NCBI RefSeq assembly: GCF_022095675.1
Contig: NZ_JAHYSG010000001.1
Coordinates: 248,001-312,000 of the forward strand
DNA from: Dactylosporangium sp. AC04546
GTDB taxonomy: Bacteria; Actinomycetota; Actinomycetes; Mycobacteriales; Micromonosporaceae
Direction: 5' to 3'
DNA: 64,000 nt
A program made the position numbers and the translations under genes. Positions 34,584-43,281 of this stretch are shown piece after piece. Under the pieces are notes generated by a model. The model was not told where the DNA came from. It saw nothing but the letters and a program-made list of their open reading frames with translations, and ran no database searches. Position 1 is the stretch's first letter. Each line of letters opens with the position of its first letter.

Positions 34584-36155
34584 ATGACGGGTTTACAAGT
34601 GGCATCGCGGTCCGCCGCCGCGATGGTCGCCGCCTGCCTGGCCGTGGCGTCGGCCGGCTGCGGCGGCTCCGGCTCCGAGGCCGGCGCGGAGTCGGGCACG
34701 CCGACGAAGGGCGGCAAGGCGACCTACGCGGTGAATGTCGAGGTCACCTCCCTGGACCCGGCGGTCTGCGCGGTCCAGTCGTTCGACCGGTGCGCGCCGA
34801 TCTTCGGCACGCTGCTGCGCTACGACCTGGACAAGAAGGCGTTCGTCGGTCAGATGGCGGAGTCCTTCGACACCACGGACGGCAAGAACTGGACCCTCAA
34901 GCTGCGCAGCGGGGTCACCTTCAGCGACGGGACCCCGTTCGACGCCGCCGCGGTGGCCTTCAACTGGGACCGCGTCAAGGACCCCAAGACGCTGTCCCCG
35001 GCCGCGCGCAGCACCCAGGGCATGACGTGGAAGGTCGTCGACCCGCAGACCGTCGCCGTGACCCTGGACAAGGTCAACTACCAGCTGCCGTGGACGCTGG
35101 TGCGCGGCCTCAGCGCCATCGGCTCGCCGACGGCCATCCAGAAGGCCGGCGCGGACGTCGCCAACTCGCCGGTCGGCGCGGGCCCGTTCGTGCTCAAGAA
35201 GTGGACGCGCAACTCGCAGATCGAGTACACCCGCAACCCGACGTACTTCGAGCCCGGCCTGCCCTACCTCGACGCGCTCACCATCAAGGTGATCGGCGCC
35301 GACGACCAGCGGCTCAACGCCCTGCGCGGCGGCGAGATCGACGTGGACTGGTCGCTGCTGACCAAGGACGCCCGAACGATCGAGTCCTCGGGCGGCTACC
35401 AGATCTACCGGGTGCCGCTGGTGGGCGGCACCGGGCTGCAGTTCAACCTGAAGGACCCGGTCGTCAAGGACGAGGGGCTGCGCAAGGCCATGCTGATGGC
35501 CTTCGACAGCGCCCAGATCAACAACGCGGTGTACCCGGGCGACCAGCCGGTCGACCAGCTGCTGCGGCCGGGCACCACGGAGCGCGACGACGCGCAGGGC
35601 AAGTTCCCGGACAAGAACCTCGCCGAGGCCCAGCGGCTCTTCGACGACTACCTGAGCCGAACCGGCAAGACGGCCGAGACGGTCACCTTCACCTGCTACG
35701 CGGGCCTGCCGGCCCTGGAGCAGGTCGCGCAGCTCATCCAGTCGCAGATGCAGCAGATCAAGGGCCTGACGTTCAAGCTCAACCCGGTCGACGGGGCGAC
35801 GCTCAGCTCGCTGTCCACGAAGCGGGAGTTCCAGACGATCATGGGAGCCACCCTGTCGCAGGAGCTGGACCGGCTCTACGACGTCTTCCACACCGACGGC
35901 GCGCTGAACGTCATGGGCTACTCCAACGCCAAGGTGGACACGGCACTCGAACTGTCCCGGTCCTCGGGCAAGCCGGAGGAGGTCGCCGCGGCCTACAAGG
36001 AGGTCGTCGGCGAGCTGTCCAAGGACGGGCCGCTGCGCACCTGGCGCTACCAGACCGGCCACCTGTACGTGAACAAGAAGATCAAGGGCATCACGGTCGC
36101 CGGTACGAACTCGGGGGCCGGCGTCTACTGGCAGTACGCGTGGCGCACTAGCTGA
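34584..36155 (+). CDS. ABC transporter substrate-binding lipoprotein, family 5 (dipeptide/nickel type)
   Basis: A 523-residue lipoprotein with a lipobox ending at C26 (ASAGC). The mature start GGKATYAVNVEVTSLDPA, the LKLRSGVTFSDGTPFDAAAVAFNWDR segment and VGAGPFVLKKW are hallmarks of SBP family 5. Such proteins bind peptides, nickel complexes, opines or other polar organic compounds. It heads the operon with two permeases and two ATPases, followed by hydrolases that may process the ligand. A hairpin follows its stop. Confidence 0.9.
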   Translation: MTGLQVASRSAAAMVAACLAVASAGCGGSGSEAGAESGTPTKGGKATYAVNVEVTSLDPAVCAVQSFDRCAPIFGTLLRYDLDKKAFVGQMAESFDTTDGKNWTLKLRSGVTFSDGTPFDAAAVAFNWDRVKDPKTLSPAARSTQGMTWKVVDPQTVAVTLDKVNYQLPWTLVRGLSAIGSPTAIQKAGADVANSPVGAGPFVLKKWTRNSQIEYTRNPTYFEPGLPYLDALTIKVIGADDQRLNALRGGEIDVDWSLLTKDARTIESSGGYQIYRVPLVGGTGLQFNLKDPVVKDEGLRKAMLMAFDSAQINNAVYPGDQPVDQLLRPGTTERDDAQGKFPDKNLAEAQRLFDDYLSRTGKTAETVTFTCYAGLPALEQVAQLIQSQMQQIKGLTFKLNPVDGATLSSLSTKREFQTIMGATLSQELDRLYDVFHTDGALNVMGYSNAKVDTALELSRSSGKPEEVAAAYKEVVGELSKDGPLRTWRYQTGHLYVNKKIKGITVAGTNSGAGVYWQYAWRTS

Positions 36156-36167
36156 CGATCGGCGGCC

Positions 36168-36199
36168 GGCCGCGGACGCCCGTGACGGTGTCCGCGGCC
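36168..36199. terminator. intercistronic hairpin after the family 5 binding-protein gene
   Basis: GGCCGCGGAC (36168-36177) and GTCCGCGGCC (36190-36199) form a perfect 10-bp stem with a 12-nt loop, 12 nt after the stop codon. Confidence 0.5.
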
Positions 36200-36239
36200 C
36201 CGCCCGAGGGCCAATCCGAAGCCGAGGGACGGAAGCAAG

Positions 36240-37205
36240 ATGAACGCACGCGCGTTGCGGGGCCGGGCCGCTTCGGTTGGCCGGTTCTTCCTGCTGTTGT
36301 TCATGGTCACCGTGGCAGTCTTCCTGCTGCTCGAGATGATTCCGGGCAGCCCGGTCGACGCGATCCTGCCGCAGGACGCCACCGCCGAGCAGATCGCCGA
36401 GGCCCGCGAGCGCTACGGGCTGGACGACCCGGTCTGGCAGCGGTACCTCACCTGGATCGGCGGCGTGCTGCAGGGCGACTTCGGCCGTTCGTTCCAGACC
36501 GGGCTCAGCGTCTCGGAGACGATCGCCGAACGCGCCCCGGTGTCCCTGGAGATCGCACTGCTGTCGATGCTCGTCGCGCTGGCCGTCAGCGTGCCGGTCG
36601 GCGTGTGGTCGGCCTACCGCCCGGGCCGGCTGCTGGACCGGGTGTCGACGTTCGTCATCTCGGCCACGCTGGCCACGCCCGCGTTCGTGCTGGGGATCGT
36701 GCTGGTGTACGTGTTCGGTGTCCAGCTCGACCTGCTGCCGATCCTGGGCTGGACGCCGTTCTCTGAGAGTCCCGCGGAGCACTTCGAGCGGCTCGTGCTA
36801 CCGGTGCTGACCCTGGCCGCCGGCGAGTGCGTGCTGTTCACCCGGCTGCTCAAGGGCGACATGATGGCCACGCTGCAGCAGGACCACGTCCTGTCCGCCC
36901 GGGCGCGCGGCCTGCCCACCTGGCGCATCCTCGTGCGGCACGCCCTGCGGCAGTCCTCGTTCTCACTGGTGACCGTGTCGGGCGTGGTCATCGGCCGGCT
37001 CATCGGCGGGACCGTGCTGGTGGAGGCGATCTTCTCGCTGCCCGGCATGGGGACGCTGGTCATCAACGCCATCCTGTCCCGCGACTACATCGTCGTGCAG
37101 GCCGTGGTCCTGCTGACCGCCCTGATCTACCTGCTCATGAACACCCTCGTCGATCTGACCTACCCGCTGCTCGACCCGCGGGTGAGGAAGGTGAGGACCG
37201 CATGA
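36240..37205 (+). CDS. ABC transporter permease, DppB type
   Basis: A 321-residue membrane protein. The N-terminal helix FFLLLFMVTVAVFLLLEMIPGSPVD with the PGSP element, the RERYGLDDPVWQRY loop and GDFGRSFQTG are typical of DppB-like permeases. The C-terminus TLVDLTYPLLDPRVRK is the family end motif. ATG 36240 follows AGGGACGGAAG-type sequence. It overlaps the DppC gene by ATGA. Confidence 0.9.
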   Translation: MNARALRGRAASVGRFFLLLFMVTVAVFLLLEMIPGSPVDAILPQDATAEQIAEARERYGLDDPVWQRYLTWIGGVLQGDFGRSFQTGLSVSETIAERAPVSLEIALLSMLVALAVSVPVGVWSAYRPGRLLDRVSTFVISATLATPAFVLGIVLVYVFGVQLDLLPILGWTPFSESPAEHFERLVLPVLTLAAGECVLFTRLLKGDMMATLQQDHVLSARARGLPTWRILVRHALRQSSFSLVTVSGVVIGRLIGGTVLVEAIFSLPGMGTLVINAILSRDYIVVQAVVLLTALIYLLMNTLVDLTYPLLDPRVRKVRTA

Positions 37206-38125
37206 CCGATCTCATCCAGCAACGCCCCGGCTCCGGCAGTTCCGGCGGTTCGCCGGGCACCGCGCAGCCGCCGGCCCCCACCGCCGCCCCGGCCGCGACC
37301 ACGCCGCGCCGCCGCCGGCGCCGCGACTTCGGCGCCGCCTTCGGAGCGGCCTGGATCGCCGTGGTGGTCCTGGCCGCGATCACCGCCGACCTGCTGCCGC
37401 TGCCCGACCCGAACGAGGTCACCAACGCCTTCAGCGCGATGCCCGGCTCCGCCGGGCACCTGCTCGGCACCGACGCGATCGGCCGCGACGTGCTGTCGCG
37501 GATCGTCCACGGGGCCCGGATCTCCATGGCGGTGGCCATCGGCGCCACCGGCATCGCGCTGGTCATCGGGGTCGCGCTGGGCATGCTGGCCGGATACTTC
37601 CGGGGCGCCACCGACTCGGCGATCGGGCTGTTCGTCAACTTCACGCTGGCGTTCCCGCCGCTGATCTTCCTCATCGCGATGGTGACGGCGCTGCAGCCCG
37701 GCCTGGTGACACTCGTCGTCGCGCTGGCGTTGCTGGGCGTGCCCAACTTCGCCCGGGTGGCGCGGGCCAACACGATCGCGTTCGCCGACCGCGAGTTCGT
37801 CATGGCGGCCAAGGCGCTCGGCGCGCGGCCGCTGCGCATCCTCACGCGGGAGTTGCTCGTCAACGTCATGCTGCCGATCATGTCGCTCGCGCTGGTCGTG
37901 ATGGCGACGCTGGTGGTGGCCGAGGGCACGCTGAGCTTCCTCGGTGTCGGGGTCCCGCCGCCGGCACCGAGCTGGGGCGGGATGCTGGCGGCGGGCCGGG
38001 AGTCGCTGAGCGACAACCCGCAGCTCGTGCTGGTCCCCGCGCTGTTCTTCTTCCTCACCGTCTTCGCTTTCAACAGGCTCGGCGACTGGGCGCGGGGCCG
38101 CGTCGGCAGGGAGTCCTCGCTATGA
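37202..38125 (+). CDS. ABC transporter permease, DppC type
   Basis: A 307-residue membrane protein. A 45-residue low-complexity tail rich in Gly, Ser, Pro and Ala ends in RRRRRRDFG-like arginines before the first helix. LLGTDAIGRDVLSRIVHGARISMAVA is the DppC signature, and the EAA loop reads EFVMAAKALGARPLRILTRELL. It pairs with the DppB-type permease. Start ATG 37202 overlaps the previous stop, and its own stop overlaps the ATPase gene. Confidence 0.9.
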   Translation: MTDLIQQRPGSGSSGGSPGTAQPPAPTAAPAATTPRRRRRRDFGAAFGAAWIAVVVLAAITADLLPLPDPNEVTNAFSAMPGSAGHLLGTDAIGRDVLSRIVHGARISMAVAIGATGIALVIGVALGMLAGYFRGATDSAIGLFVNFTLAFPPLIFLIAMVTALQPGLVTLVVALALLGVPNFARVARANTIAFADREFVMAAKALGARPLRILTRELLVNVMLPIMSLALVVMATLVVAEGTLSFLGVGVPPPAPSWGGMLAAGRESLSDNPQLVLVPALFFFLTVFAFNRLGDWARGRVGRESSL

Positions 38126-39240
38126 GCATCGGCGCGCAGCCAAGGGAGATCGTCGCGGACAGCTCCGCCACGTCGCCGGGCCCGCTGCTGGAGGTACAGA
38201 ACCTGCGGGTCTGGTTCGACACACCCCGCGGGCTCGTGCGCGCGGTCGACGGGGTCGACCTGCGCCTGCGGCGCGGCGAGACGCTCGGCGTCGTCGGCGA
38301 GTCGGGGTCGGGCAAGTCGGTGCTGTCCCGGGCGATCATGAAGATCCTCGCACCGAACGCCCGCGTCCTGCCCGGCAGCCACATCCGGCTCAACGACGTG
38401 GACCTGGCGACCGTCAGCCGCAAGCAGAACAAGCACCTGTGGGGCGTGGACCTGGCGATGGTGTTCCAGGACCCGATGACCTCGCTGACGCCGGTGCTGA
38501 CGGTCGGCAAGCAGCTGACCGAGACCCTGCGCTACCACCTGAACCTCGACCGCAAGGCGGCGCACGACGAGGCGGTGCGGCTGCTGCGGCTCGTCGGCAT
38601 CCCCGAGCCGGAGCAACGGTTCCACCAGTACCCGCACAACCTCTCCGGCGGGATGCGCCAGCGGGTCACCATCGCCCTGGCGATCTCGTGCTCACCGAAG
38701 CTGCTCATCGCCGACGAGCCGACGACCGCGCTGGACGTGACCGTCCAGCACCAGATCCTCAACCTCATGCGGGACCTGCAGGAGAGGTCGCACATGTCGA
38801 TGGTCCTCATCACGCACGATCTCGGCGTCGTGGCCGGGCGGACGGACGCCATCGCGGTGATGTACGCGGGCCGCGTCGTGGAGTACGCGCCGACGAAGCG
38901 GCTCTTCGCGAACATGCGCCACCCGTACACCCGCGCGCTGATCGACGCGATCCCGAAGGTGGCGCTGCCCAGCCACACCCGGCTCGCCTCGATCCCCGGC
39001 CGGCCCCCGGTCATCGTCGACCCGCCGCCGGGGTGCAGCTTCGCCCCGCGCTGCCCGTCGGCGCAGGAGCGGTGCCTGGCCGAGACACCCGCCCTGCAAC
39101 CGGACCCGCAGGAGCCGGGGCACACCTCGGCCTGCTTCTTCCCCCTCGGTACTCCGGACGGGGACGCGGCCCGCAAGCGCAACATCGCCGCGGGCGTCAC
39201 CGCGGCCGGCACGCCGGTGGCGGCCGAGGTGGTGCTCTGA
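38122..39240 (+). CDS. ABC transporter ATPase, DppD type
   Basis: A 372-residue ATPase. Walker A is GESGSGKS, the signature LSGGMRQRV and Walker [13 protein letters not shown]. The C-terminal [14 protein letters not shown] is the oligopeptide-transporter C-terminal motif with four Cys that may bind a cluster or zinc. It powers the importer together with the DppF-type subunit. ATGA overlaps link it to the genes on both sides. Confidence 0.92.
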   Translation: MSIGAQPREIVADSSATSPGPLLEVQNLRVWFDTPRGLVRAVDGVDLRLRRGETLGVVGESGSGKSVLSRAIMKILAPNARVLPGSHIRLNDVDLATVSRKQNKHLWGVDLAMVFQDPMTSLTPVLTVGKQLTETLRYHLNLDRKAAHDEAVRLLRLVGIPEPEQRFHQYPHNLSGGMRQRVTIALAISCSPKLLIADEPTTALDVTVQHQILNLMRDLQERSHMSMVLITHDLGVVAGRTDAIAVMYAGRVVEYAPTKRLFANMRHPYTRALIDAIPKVALPSHTRLASIPGRPPVIVDPPPGCSFAPRCPSAQERCLAETPALQPDPQEPGHTSACFFPLGTPDGDAARKRNIAAGVTAAGTPVAAEVVL

Positions 39241-40247
39241 TGGCCGGCAGCGGAACGGCGCACCTGCGCGACGCGGACGACGTGGTCCTCAGCGTCCGCA
39301 ACCTCGTCGTGGAGTACAGCGGGCGGCGCGGCGAGCGGGTCTTCGCGGTGTCGGACGTGAGCCTCGACGCCCGCCGCGGCGAGACCGTCGGCCTGGTCGG
39401 GGAGTCCGGCTGCGGCAAGTCGAGCGTGGCCCGCGCCATCATGCAGCTGCCCGAGCCGACCTCGGGCTCGGTGCGGATGGACGGCGTGGAGCTCGCCGGG
39501 CTCAAGGGCGACGCACTGCGGCGGCAGCGGCGCAAGCTTCAGATGATCTTTCAGGACCCGATCTCGTCGCTCAATCCGCTGCGCAAGGTCAAGGACATCA
39601 TCGCCGAAGGCCTGCGGGTGCACGGTGGCGTGAGCAAGACCGACATCGCGGCCCGGACCCAGGACATGATCGAGCGGGTCGGACTCGACCCCACCACCGC
39701 GTCGGAACGCCGCCCGCACGAGTTCTCGGGCGGGCAGTGCCAGCGCATCTCGATCGCCCGCGCGATGATCCTCGACCCGGCGGTGCTGATCTGCGACGAG
39801 CCGGTCTCCGCCCTCGACGTCTCCGTGCAGGCGCAGATCATGAACCTGCTCGAGGAGATGAAGGAGCGGTACCAGCTCACGATGGTCTTCATTGCCCACG
39901 ACCTGGCGGTGGTGAAGAACCTCAGCGACCGCATCGTCGTCATGTACCTCGGCAAGATCTGCGAGGTGGGCACCTCGGACGAGCTCTTCGCGTCGCCGGC
40001 GCACCCCTACACCCGCGCGCTGGCCCAGTCGATCCCGGAGCCTGACCCGGAGGTGCCCGTCCAGGCGGCGGCGCTGTCGGGTGACCTGCCGTCGCCGCTG
40101 AACCCACCGAGCGGCTGCCGCTTCCGGACCCGGTGCCCGCTGGCGCAGGACATCTGCGCCCACGAGGAGCCCGAGATCCGGCAGGTGCGCCCGGGCCGCT
40201 TCGCCGCCTGCCACTTCCCACTCGACGCCGACGCCGCGGCGGTCTGA
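39240..40247 (+). CDS. ABC transporter ATPase, DppF type
   Basis: A 335-residue ATPase starting at ATG 39240, whose A is the last base of the DppD stop. Walker A is GESGCGKSS, signature [16 protein letters not shown], Walker [13 protein letters not shown], and the C-terminal [12 protein letters not shown] motif is present. It completes the five-gene importer. A weak palindrome (GTTTC-CAGC-GAAAC, 40265-40278) lies in the 58-bp gap before the hydrolase genes. Confidence 0.92.
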   Translation: MAGSGTAHLRDADDVVLSVRNLVVEYSGRRGERVFAVSDVSLDARRGETVGLVGESGCGKSSVARAIMQLPEPTSGSVRMDGVELAGLKGDALRRQRRKLQMIFQDPISSLNPLRKVKDIIAEGLRVHGGVSKTDIAARTQDMIERVGLDPTTASERRPHEFSGGQCQRISIARAMILDPAVLICDEPVSALDVSVQAQIMNLLEEMKERYQLTMVFIAHDLAVVKNLSDRIVVMYLGKICEVGTSDELFASPAHPYTRALAQSIPEPDPEVPVQAAALSGDLPSPLNPPSGCRFRTRCPLAQDICAHEEPEIRQVRPGRFAACHFPLDADAAAV

Positions 40248-40305
40248 CGCGTCGGACCCGAGATGTTTCCAGCGAAACCAGCACGAGACGAGGAGGACGG
40301 ACGAC

Positions 40306-41187
40306 ATGGCTGATGCCGAGGTCGAAGTGAACGGCGGGGTCGTCGTGTACGAGCTGATCGGCCCATCGGACGGCGAGGTCGTGGTGATCACGCCGGGTGG
40401 CCGGTTCGGCAAGGACTACGGCGGTGTGCACGAGCTGGCCGACGGGCTGGCCGCGGGTGGCAAGCGGGTGCTGCTGTGGGACCGGCCCAACTGCGGCCGC
40501 TCCGACATCCAGCTGTTCGGGCGGTCGGAGTCACACATGCGCGCCGAGACGCTGGGCCTGCTGCTGGACGAGCTGGGCATCGACCGCGTCGTCGCCGCCG
40601 GCGGCTCGGGCGGCGCCCGCGACATGATCGTCTTCACGATGCTGTACCCCGAGAAGGTCCGCAAGCTCGCGACCTGGTCGATCGTCGGCGGCACGTACAG
40701 CACGATGAGCCTCGCCGGCGTCTACATCCTCAACGAGCTGCGGGTCATCCGGTCGCAGGGCGTCGAGGGCATCATCAAGCTCGGCGGCGCCTCCGGCTTC
40801 GGCTGGGCCGGGCTGTGCGAAGCCAACCCGCGCAACGCCGACCGGCTGCGGGCGATCGGTGACGAGGAGTTCGAGCGGGTGATGACGCGTTGGCTGGACG
40901 CGTTCATCCCGAAGCCGAACGAGGCGATTCCGGGTGTGCCGGACTTCGAGTTCGCGCAGATCGCGGTGCCGACGCTGATCATCCGGGGCGGGGAGAAGGA
41001 CTACGACCACCCGAAGCGGACGTCGCTGGAGGTGCACGCGTTGATCAAGGGTTCGCGGCTGGTGGAGCCGCCGTGGCCCGAGGACGCGTGGGAGCAGGCG
41101 GTCCGGGCGACGACCGAGGGGCGCGGCAGCCTCTTCGACCCGTGGGCGCAGGCGGTGCCCACGCTGCTGGAATTCATCGACGAGTAG
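40306..41187 (+). CDS. alpha/beta-fold hydrolase, copy 1
   Basis: A 293-residue hydrolase with nucleophile elbow GGSGG (S101). The LLWDRPNCGRSD loop matches the oxyanion-strand region of meta-cleavage-product hydrolase and haloperoxidase relatives. The canonical late GGH catalytic histidine motif is not seen; the equivalent region reads SRLVEPPWPEDAWEQ. Possible substitutes are the His residues of KDYDHPKRTSLEVH. ATG 40306 follows GAGGAGGAC. It is followed by a close tandem copy. Its place after the importer suggests it opens or hydrolyses the imported compound; the substrate is unknown. Confidence 0.82.
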   Translation: MADAEVEVNGGVVVYELIGPSDGEVVVITPGGRFGKDYGGVHELADGLAAGGKRVLLWDRPNCGRSDIQLFGRSESHMRAETLGLLLDELGIDRVVAAGGSGGARDMIVFTMLYPEKVRKLATWSIVGGTYSTMSLAGVYILNELRVIRSQGVEGIIKLGGASGFGWAGLCEANPRNADRLRAIGDEEFERVMTRWLDAFIPKPNEAIPGVPDFEFAQIAVPTLIIRGGEKDYDHPKRTSLEVHALIKGSRLVEPPWPEDAWEQAVRATTEGRGSLFDPWAQAVPTLLEFIDE

Positions 41188-41990
41188 CGCACGGGCGAGG
41201 AGCGGGACGGTGGCGGAGGTCGAGGTCAACGGCGGGATCGTCGTGTACGAGCTGATCGGTCCGCCGGACGGGGAGGTGCTCGTGCTGACCCCGGGCGGCC
41301 GGTTCGGCAAGGACTACCCCGGCGTGCGCCCGCTCGCGCAGGCGCTGGCCGAGGGTGGCAAGCGGGTGCTGCTGTGGGACCGGCCCAACTGCGGCCGCTC
41401 GGACATCCAGCTGTTCGGGCGGTCGGAGTCGCACATGCGGGCCGAGACGCTGGGCCTGCTGCTGGATGCGCTGGGCATCGACCGGGTCGTCGCGGTGGGC
41501 GGCTCCGGCGGCGCCCGGGACATGGTCGTCTTCACGATGCTGTACCCCGGGAGGGTCCGCCGGCTCGCGGTCTGGTGCATCGTCGGCGGCACCTTCAGCA
41601 CGATGAGCCTCGCCGGCGTCTACGTCATGCCCGAGCTGCGTGCGGTCCGGGCCGGCGGCGTCGAGGCGGTGATCCGGCTGTCCGGTCCGGCCGGTTCGTG
41701 GTCCGACCTGTGCGCGGTGAACCCGCGCAACGCCGACCGGCTGCGGGCGATCGGTGACGAGGAGTTCGAGCGGGTGATGACGCGTTGGCTGGACGCGTTC
41801 ATCCCGAAGCCGAATGAGGCGATTCCGGGTGTGCCGGACTTCGAGTTCGCGCAGATCGCGGTGCCGACGCTGATCATCCGGGGCGGGGAGAAGGACTACG
41901 ACCACCCGAAGCGGACGTCGCTGGAGGTGCACGCGTTGATCAAGGGTTCCCGGCTGGTGGAGCCGCCGTGGCCCGAGAACGCGTGGGAGC
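40825..41990 (+). repeat. near-identical tract shared by the tandem hydrolase genes
   Basis: Bases 40825-41095 and 41720-41990 (271 bp each, offset 895) differ at only three positions by my alignment: 40920/41815, 41055/41950 and 41083/41978. A second tract around 40456-40569 and 41354-41467 has about three differences. The segments between and after them are clearly more diverged, which suggests gene conversion or recent recombination. Confidence 0.85.
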
Positions 41991-42070
41991 GGCCCGGGCG
42001 ACGTGGTTTCGACTTCTGGATCCACGCGGCCGAGCCGTTGCTCCACTTCGTCGACGAGGTGGACGCATGA
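41210..42070 (+). CDS. alpha/beta-fold hydrolase, copy 2
   Basis: A 286-residue paralogue of the previous gene, with nucleophile elbow GGSGG (S99) and the same LLWDRPNCGRSD loop. It starts at GTG 41210 after GAGGAGCGGGA and lies 22 bp downstream of copy 1. The last 35 residues differ completely from copy 1 (GRRGFDFWIHAAEPLLHFVDEVDA-like end), while the preceding 90 residues are almost identical. The lid region, around residues 135-170, also differs, so the two may have distinct substrates. The usual GGH histidine motif is absent here too. Confidence 0.82.
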   Translation: MAEVEVNGGIVVYELIGPPDGEVLVLTPGGRFGKDYPGVRPLAQALAEGGKRVLLWDRPNCGRSDIQLFGRSESHMRAETLGLLLDALGIDRVVAVGGSGGARDMVVFTMLYPGRVRRLAVWCIVGGTFSTMSLAGVYVMPELRAVRAGGVEAVIRLSGPAGSWSDLCAVNPRNADRLRAIGDEEFERVMTRWLDAFIPKPNEAIPGVPDFEFAQIAVPTLIIRGGEKDYDHPKRTSLEVHALIKGSRLVEPPWPENAWERPGRRGFDFWIHAAEPLLHFVDEVDA

Positions 42071-42134
42071 GCCCCGGCCAGCACAAACGGGCCGTCGACC
42101 TGGTATCGGCCAGGCCTGTCGTCTAGCATGGAGG

Positions 42135-42154
42135 CGGAGCAATAATTTGCTTCG
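42135..42154. promoter_or_regulatory. palindromic operator CGGAGCAA-type, copy 2
   Basis: CGGAGCAA-N4-TTGCTTCG, an 8-4-8 palindrome with one mismatch, 30 bp before the amidohydrolase ATG. TAGCAT (42124-42129) just upstream is a possible -10 box. It matches the site at 30600-30619. Confidence 0.55.
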
Positions 42155-42184
42155 TCGATCGAACCTGATGGAAGAGAGCGAACC

Positions 42185-43264
42185 ATGAACGATCCTGGTG
42201 GGCCGCTGATCGACGCCGGTGTCCACGTCTTCTTCGCATCCGACAACGACCTTCGGACGTACCTGCGGGAGCCGTTCAAGAGCCGCGGCTACCCGCACGT
42301 CGACGTGGCCTGGTTCGCCCCGCCCGGCCCGCGCTACGTCGAAGGCTCCGCGAACCCGGACCGCTCCCACCCCGGGTCCGACCCGGAGGCGGTCGGCCGG
42401 GTGATCCTCGAGGAGCGTGGCTTCGACTACGCGGTCCTGCACCCGATGACCGCCGCCTCGATCCTGCCCGACTGGCACCTGGGCTCGGCCATCCTCGCCG
42501 CGACCAACCAGATGCTCGTCGAGCGGTGGCTCGACTCCGGGACCTACGCCGAGCGGTTCCGCGGCACGATCCGGGTGAACCCGCGCGACATCGACAGCGC
42601 CGTCCGGGAGATCGAGCGCTGGAAGGACCACCCGCGGGTGGTCCAGATCGGCCTGCCGATGCAGACCGAGGTGCCGTACGGCCGGCCCCAGTTCAAGCCG
42701 CTCTGGCGGGCGGCGGCCGACGCCGGGCTGCCGGTGGCGGTGCACATCGAGATGGGCGTGGGCATCACGCACCCGCCGACCCCGTCCGGCATCACCCGGA
42801 CGTTCTCGCACCTCGCCGCCTACCAGCCGATGACCTTCATCTGGCACCTGCTGAACATGATCGCCGAGGGCGTGTTCCACGAGTTCCGCGACCTCAAGGT
42901 GGTCTGGACCGACGGCGCCGCCGACGTGCTGACGCCGTTCATCTGGCGGATGGACACGTTCGGCCGGCCACACCTCGAGCAGACCCCGTGGTCGCCGAAC
43001 ATCCCCAGCTCCTACCTGCCCGACCACACCTACTTCGTGCACGGCCTGCTCGACGGCCCCGGCGACGCCGACTTCGCCGACGAGTGGCTGCGCATGACCG
43101 GCAAGGAGGACATGCTGCTGTTCGGGTCGAGCTACCCGTCCTGGCAGACCGTGACCCGCGAGGACCTCCCCGCGGCGTGGACCCCGCAGCAGCGCGCGAA
43201 GGTCCTGGGCGGCAACGCCGCCGAGCTCTACGGCATCCGGGCGACCGCCCCGGCCACCACGTAG
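42185..43264 (+). CDS. amidohydrolase-family 2 protein, metal site degenerate
   Basis: A 359-residue TIM-barrel protein of the amidohydrolase-2 (ACMSD/LigW-like) group. LPVAVHIEMGVG keeps the barrel His. Compared with its neighbour, IEHAFTW is replaced by WTDGAAD (Gly244 where the neighbour has His263), and the SSDYPHW Asp is replaced by Ser316 in FGSSYPSW. The N-terminal motif is DAGVHVFF in place of DSDVHP. It may therefore be a non-catalytic or altered subunit acting with the next protein. ATG 42185 follows a weak GGAAGAGAG. It lies 17 bp before the second amidohydrolase gene. Confidence 0.8.
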   Translation: MNDPGGPLIDAGVHVFFASDNDLRTYLREPFKSRGYPHVDVAWFAPPGPRYVEGSANPDRSHPGSDPEAVGRVILEERGFDYAVLHPMTAASILPDWHLGSAILAATNQMLVERWLDSGTYAERFRGTIRVNPRDIDSAVREIERWKDHPRVVQIGLPMQTEVPYGRPQFKPLWRAAADAGLPVAVHIEMGVGITHPPTPSGITRTFSHLAAYQPMTFIWHLLNMIAEGVFHEFRDLKVVWTDGAADVLTPFIWRMDTFGRPHLEQTPWSPNIPSSYLPDHTYFVHGLLDGPGDADFADEWLRMTGKEDMLLFGSSYPSWQTVTREDLPAAWTPQQRAKVLGGNAAELYGIRATAPATT

Positions 43265-43281
43265 GACGAGAGGAGCCCATC

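Noticed and set aside
40265..40278. GTTTC-CAGC-GAAAC palindrome before the first hydrolase gene
   Set aside because: It is short and without a second copy in the window, so it is noted only in the neighbouring entry and not called as an operator.
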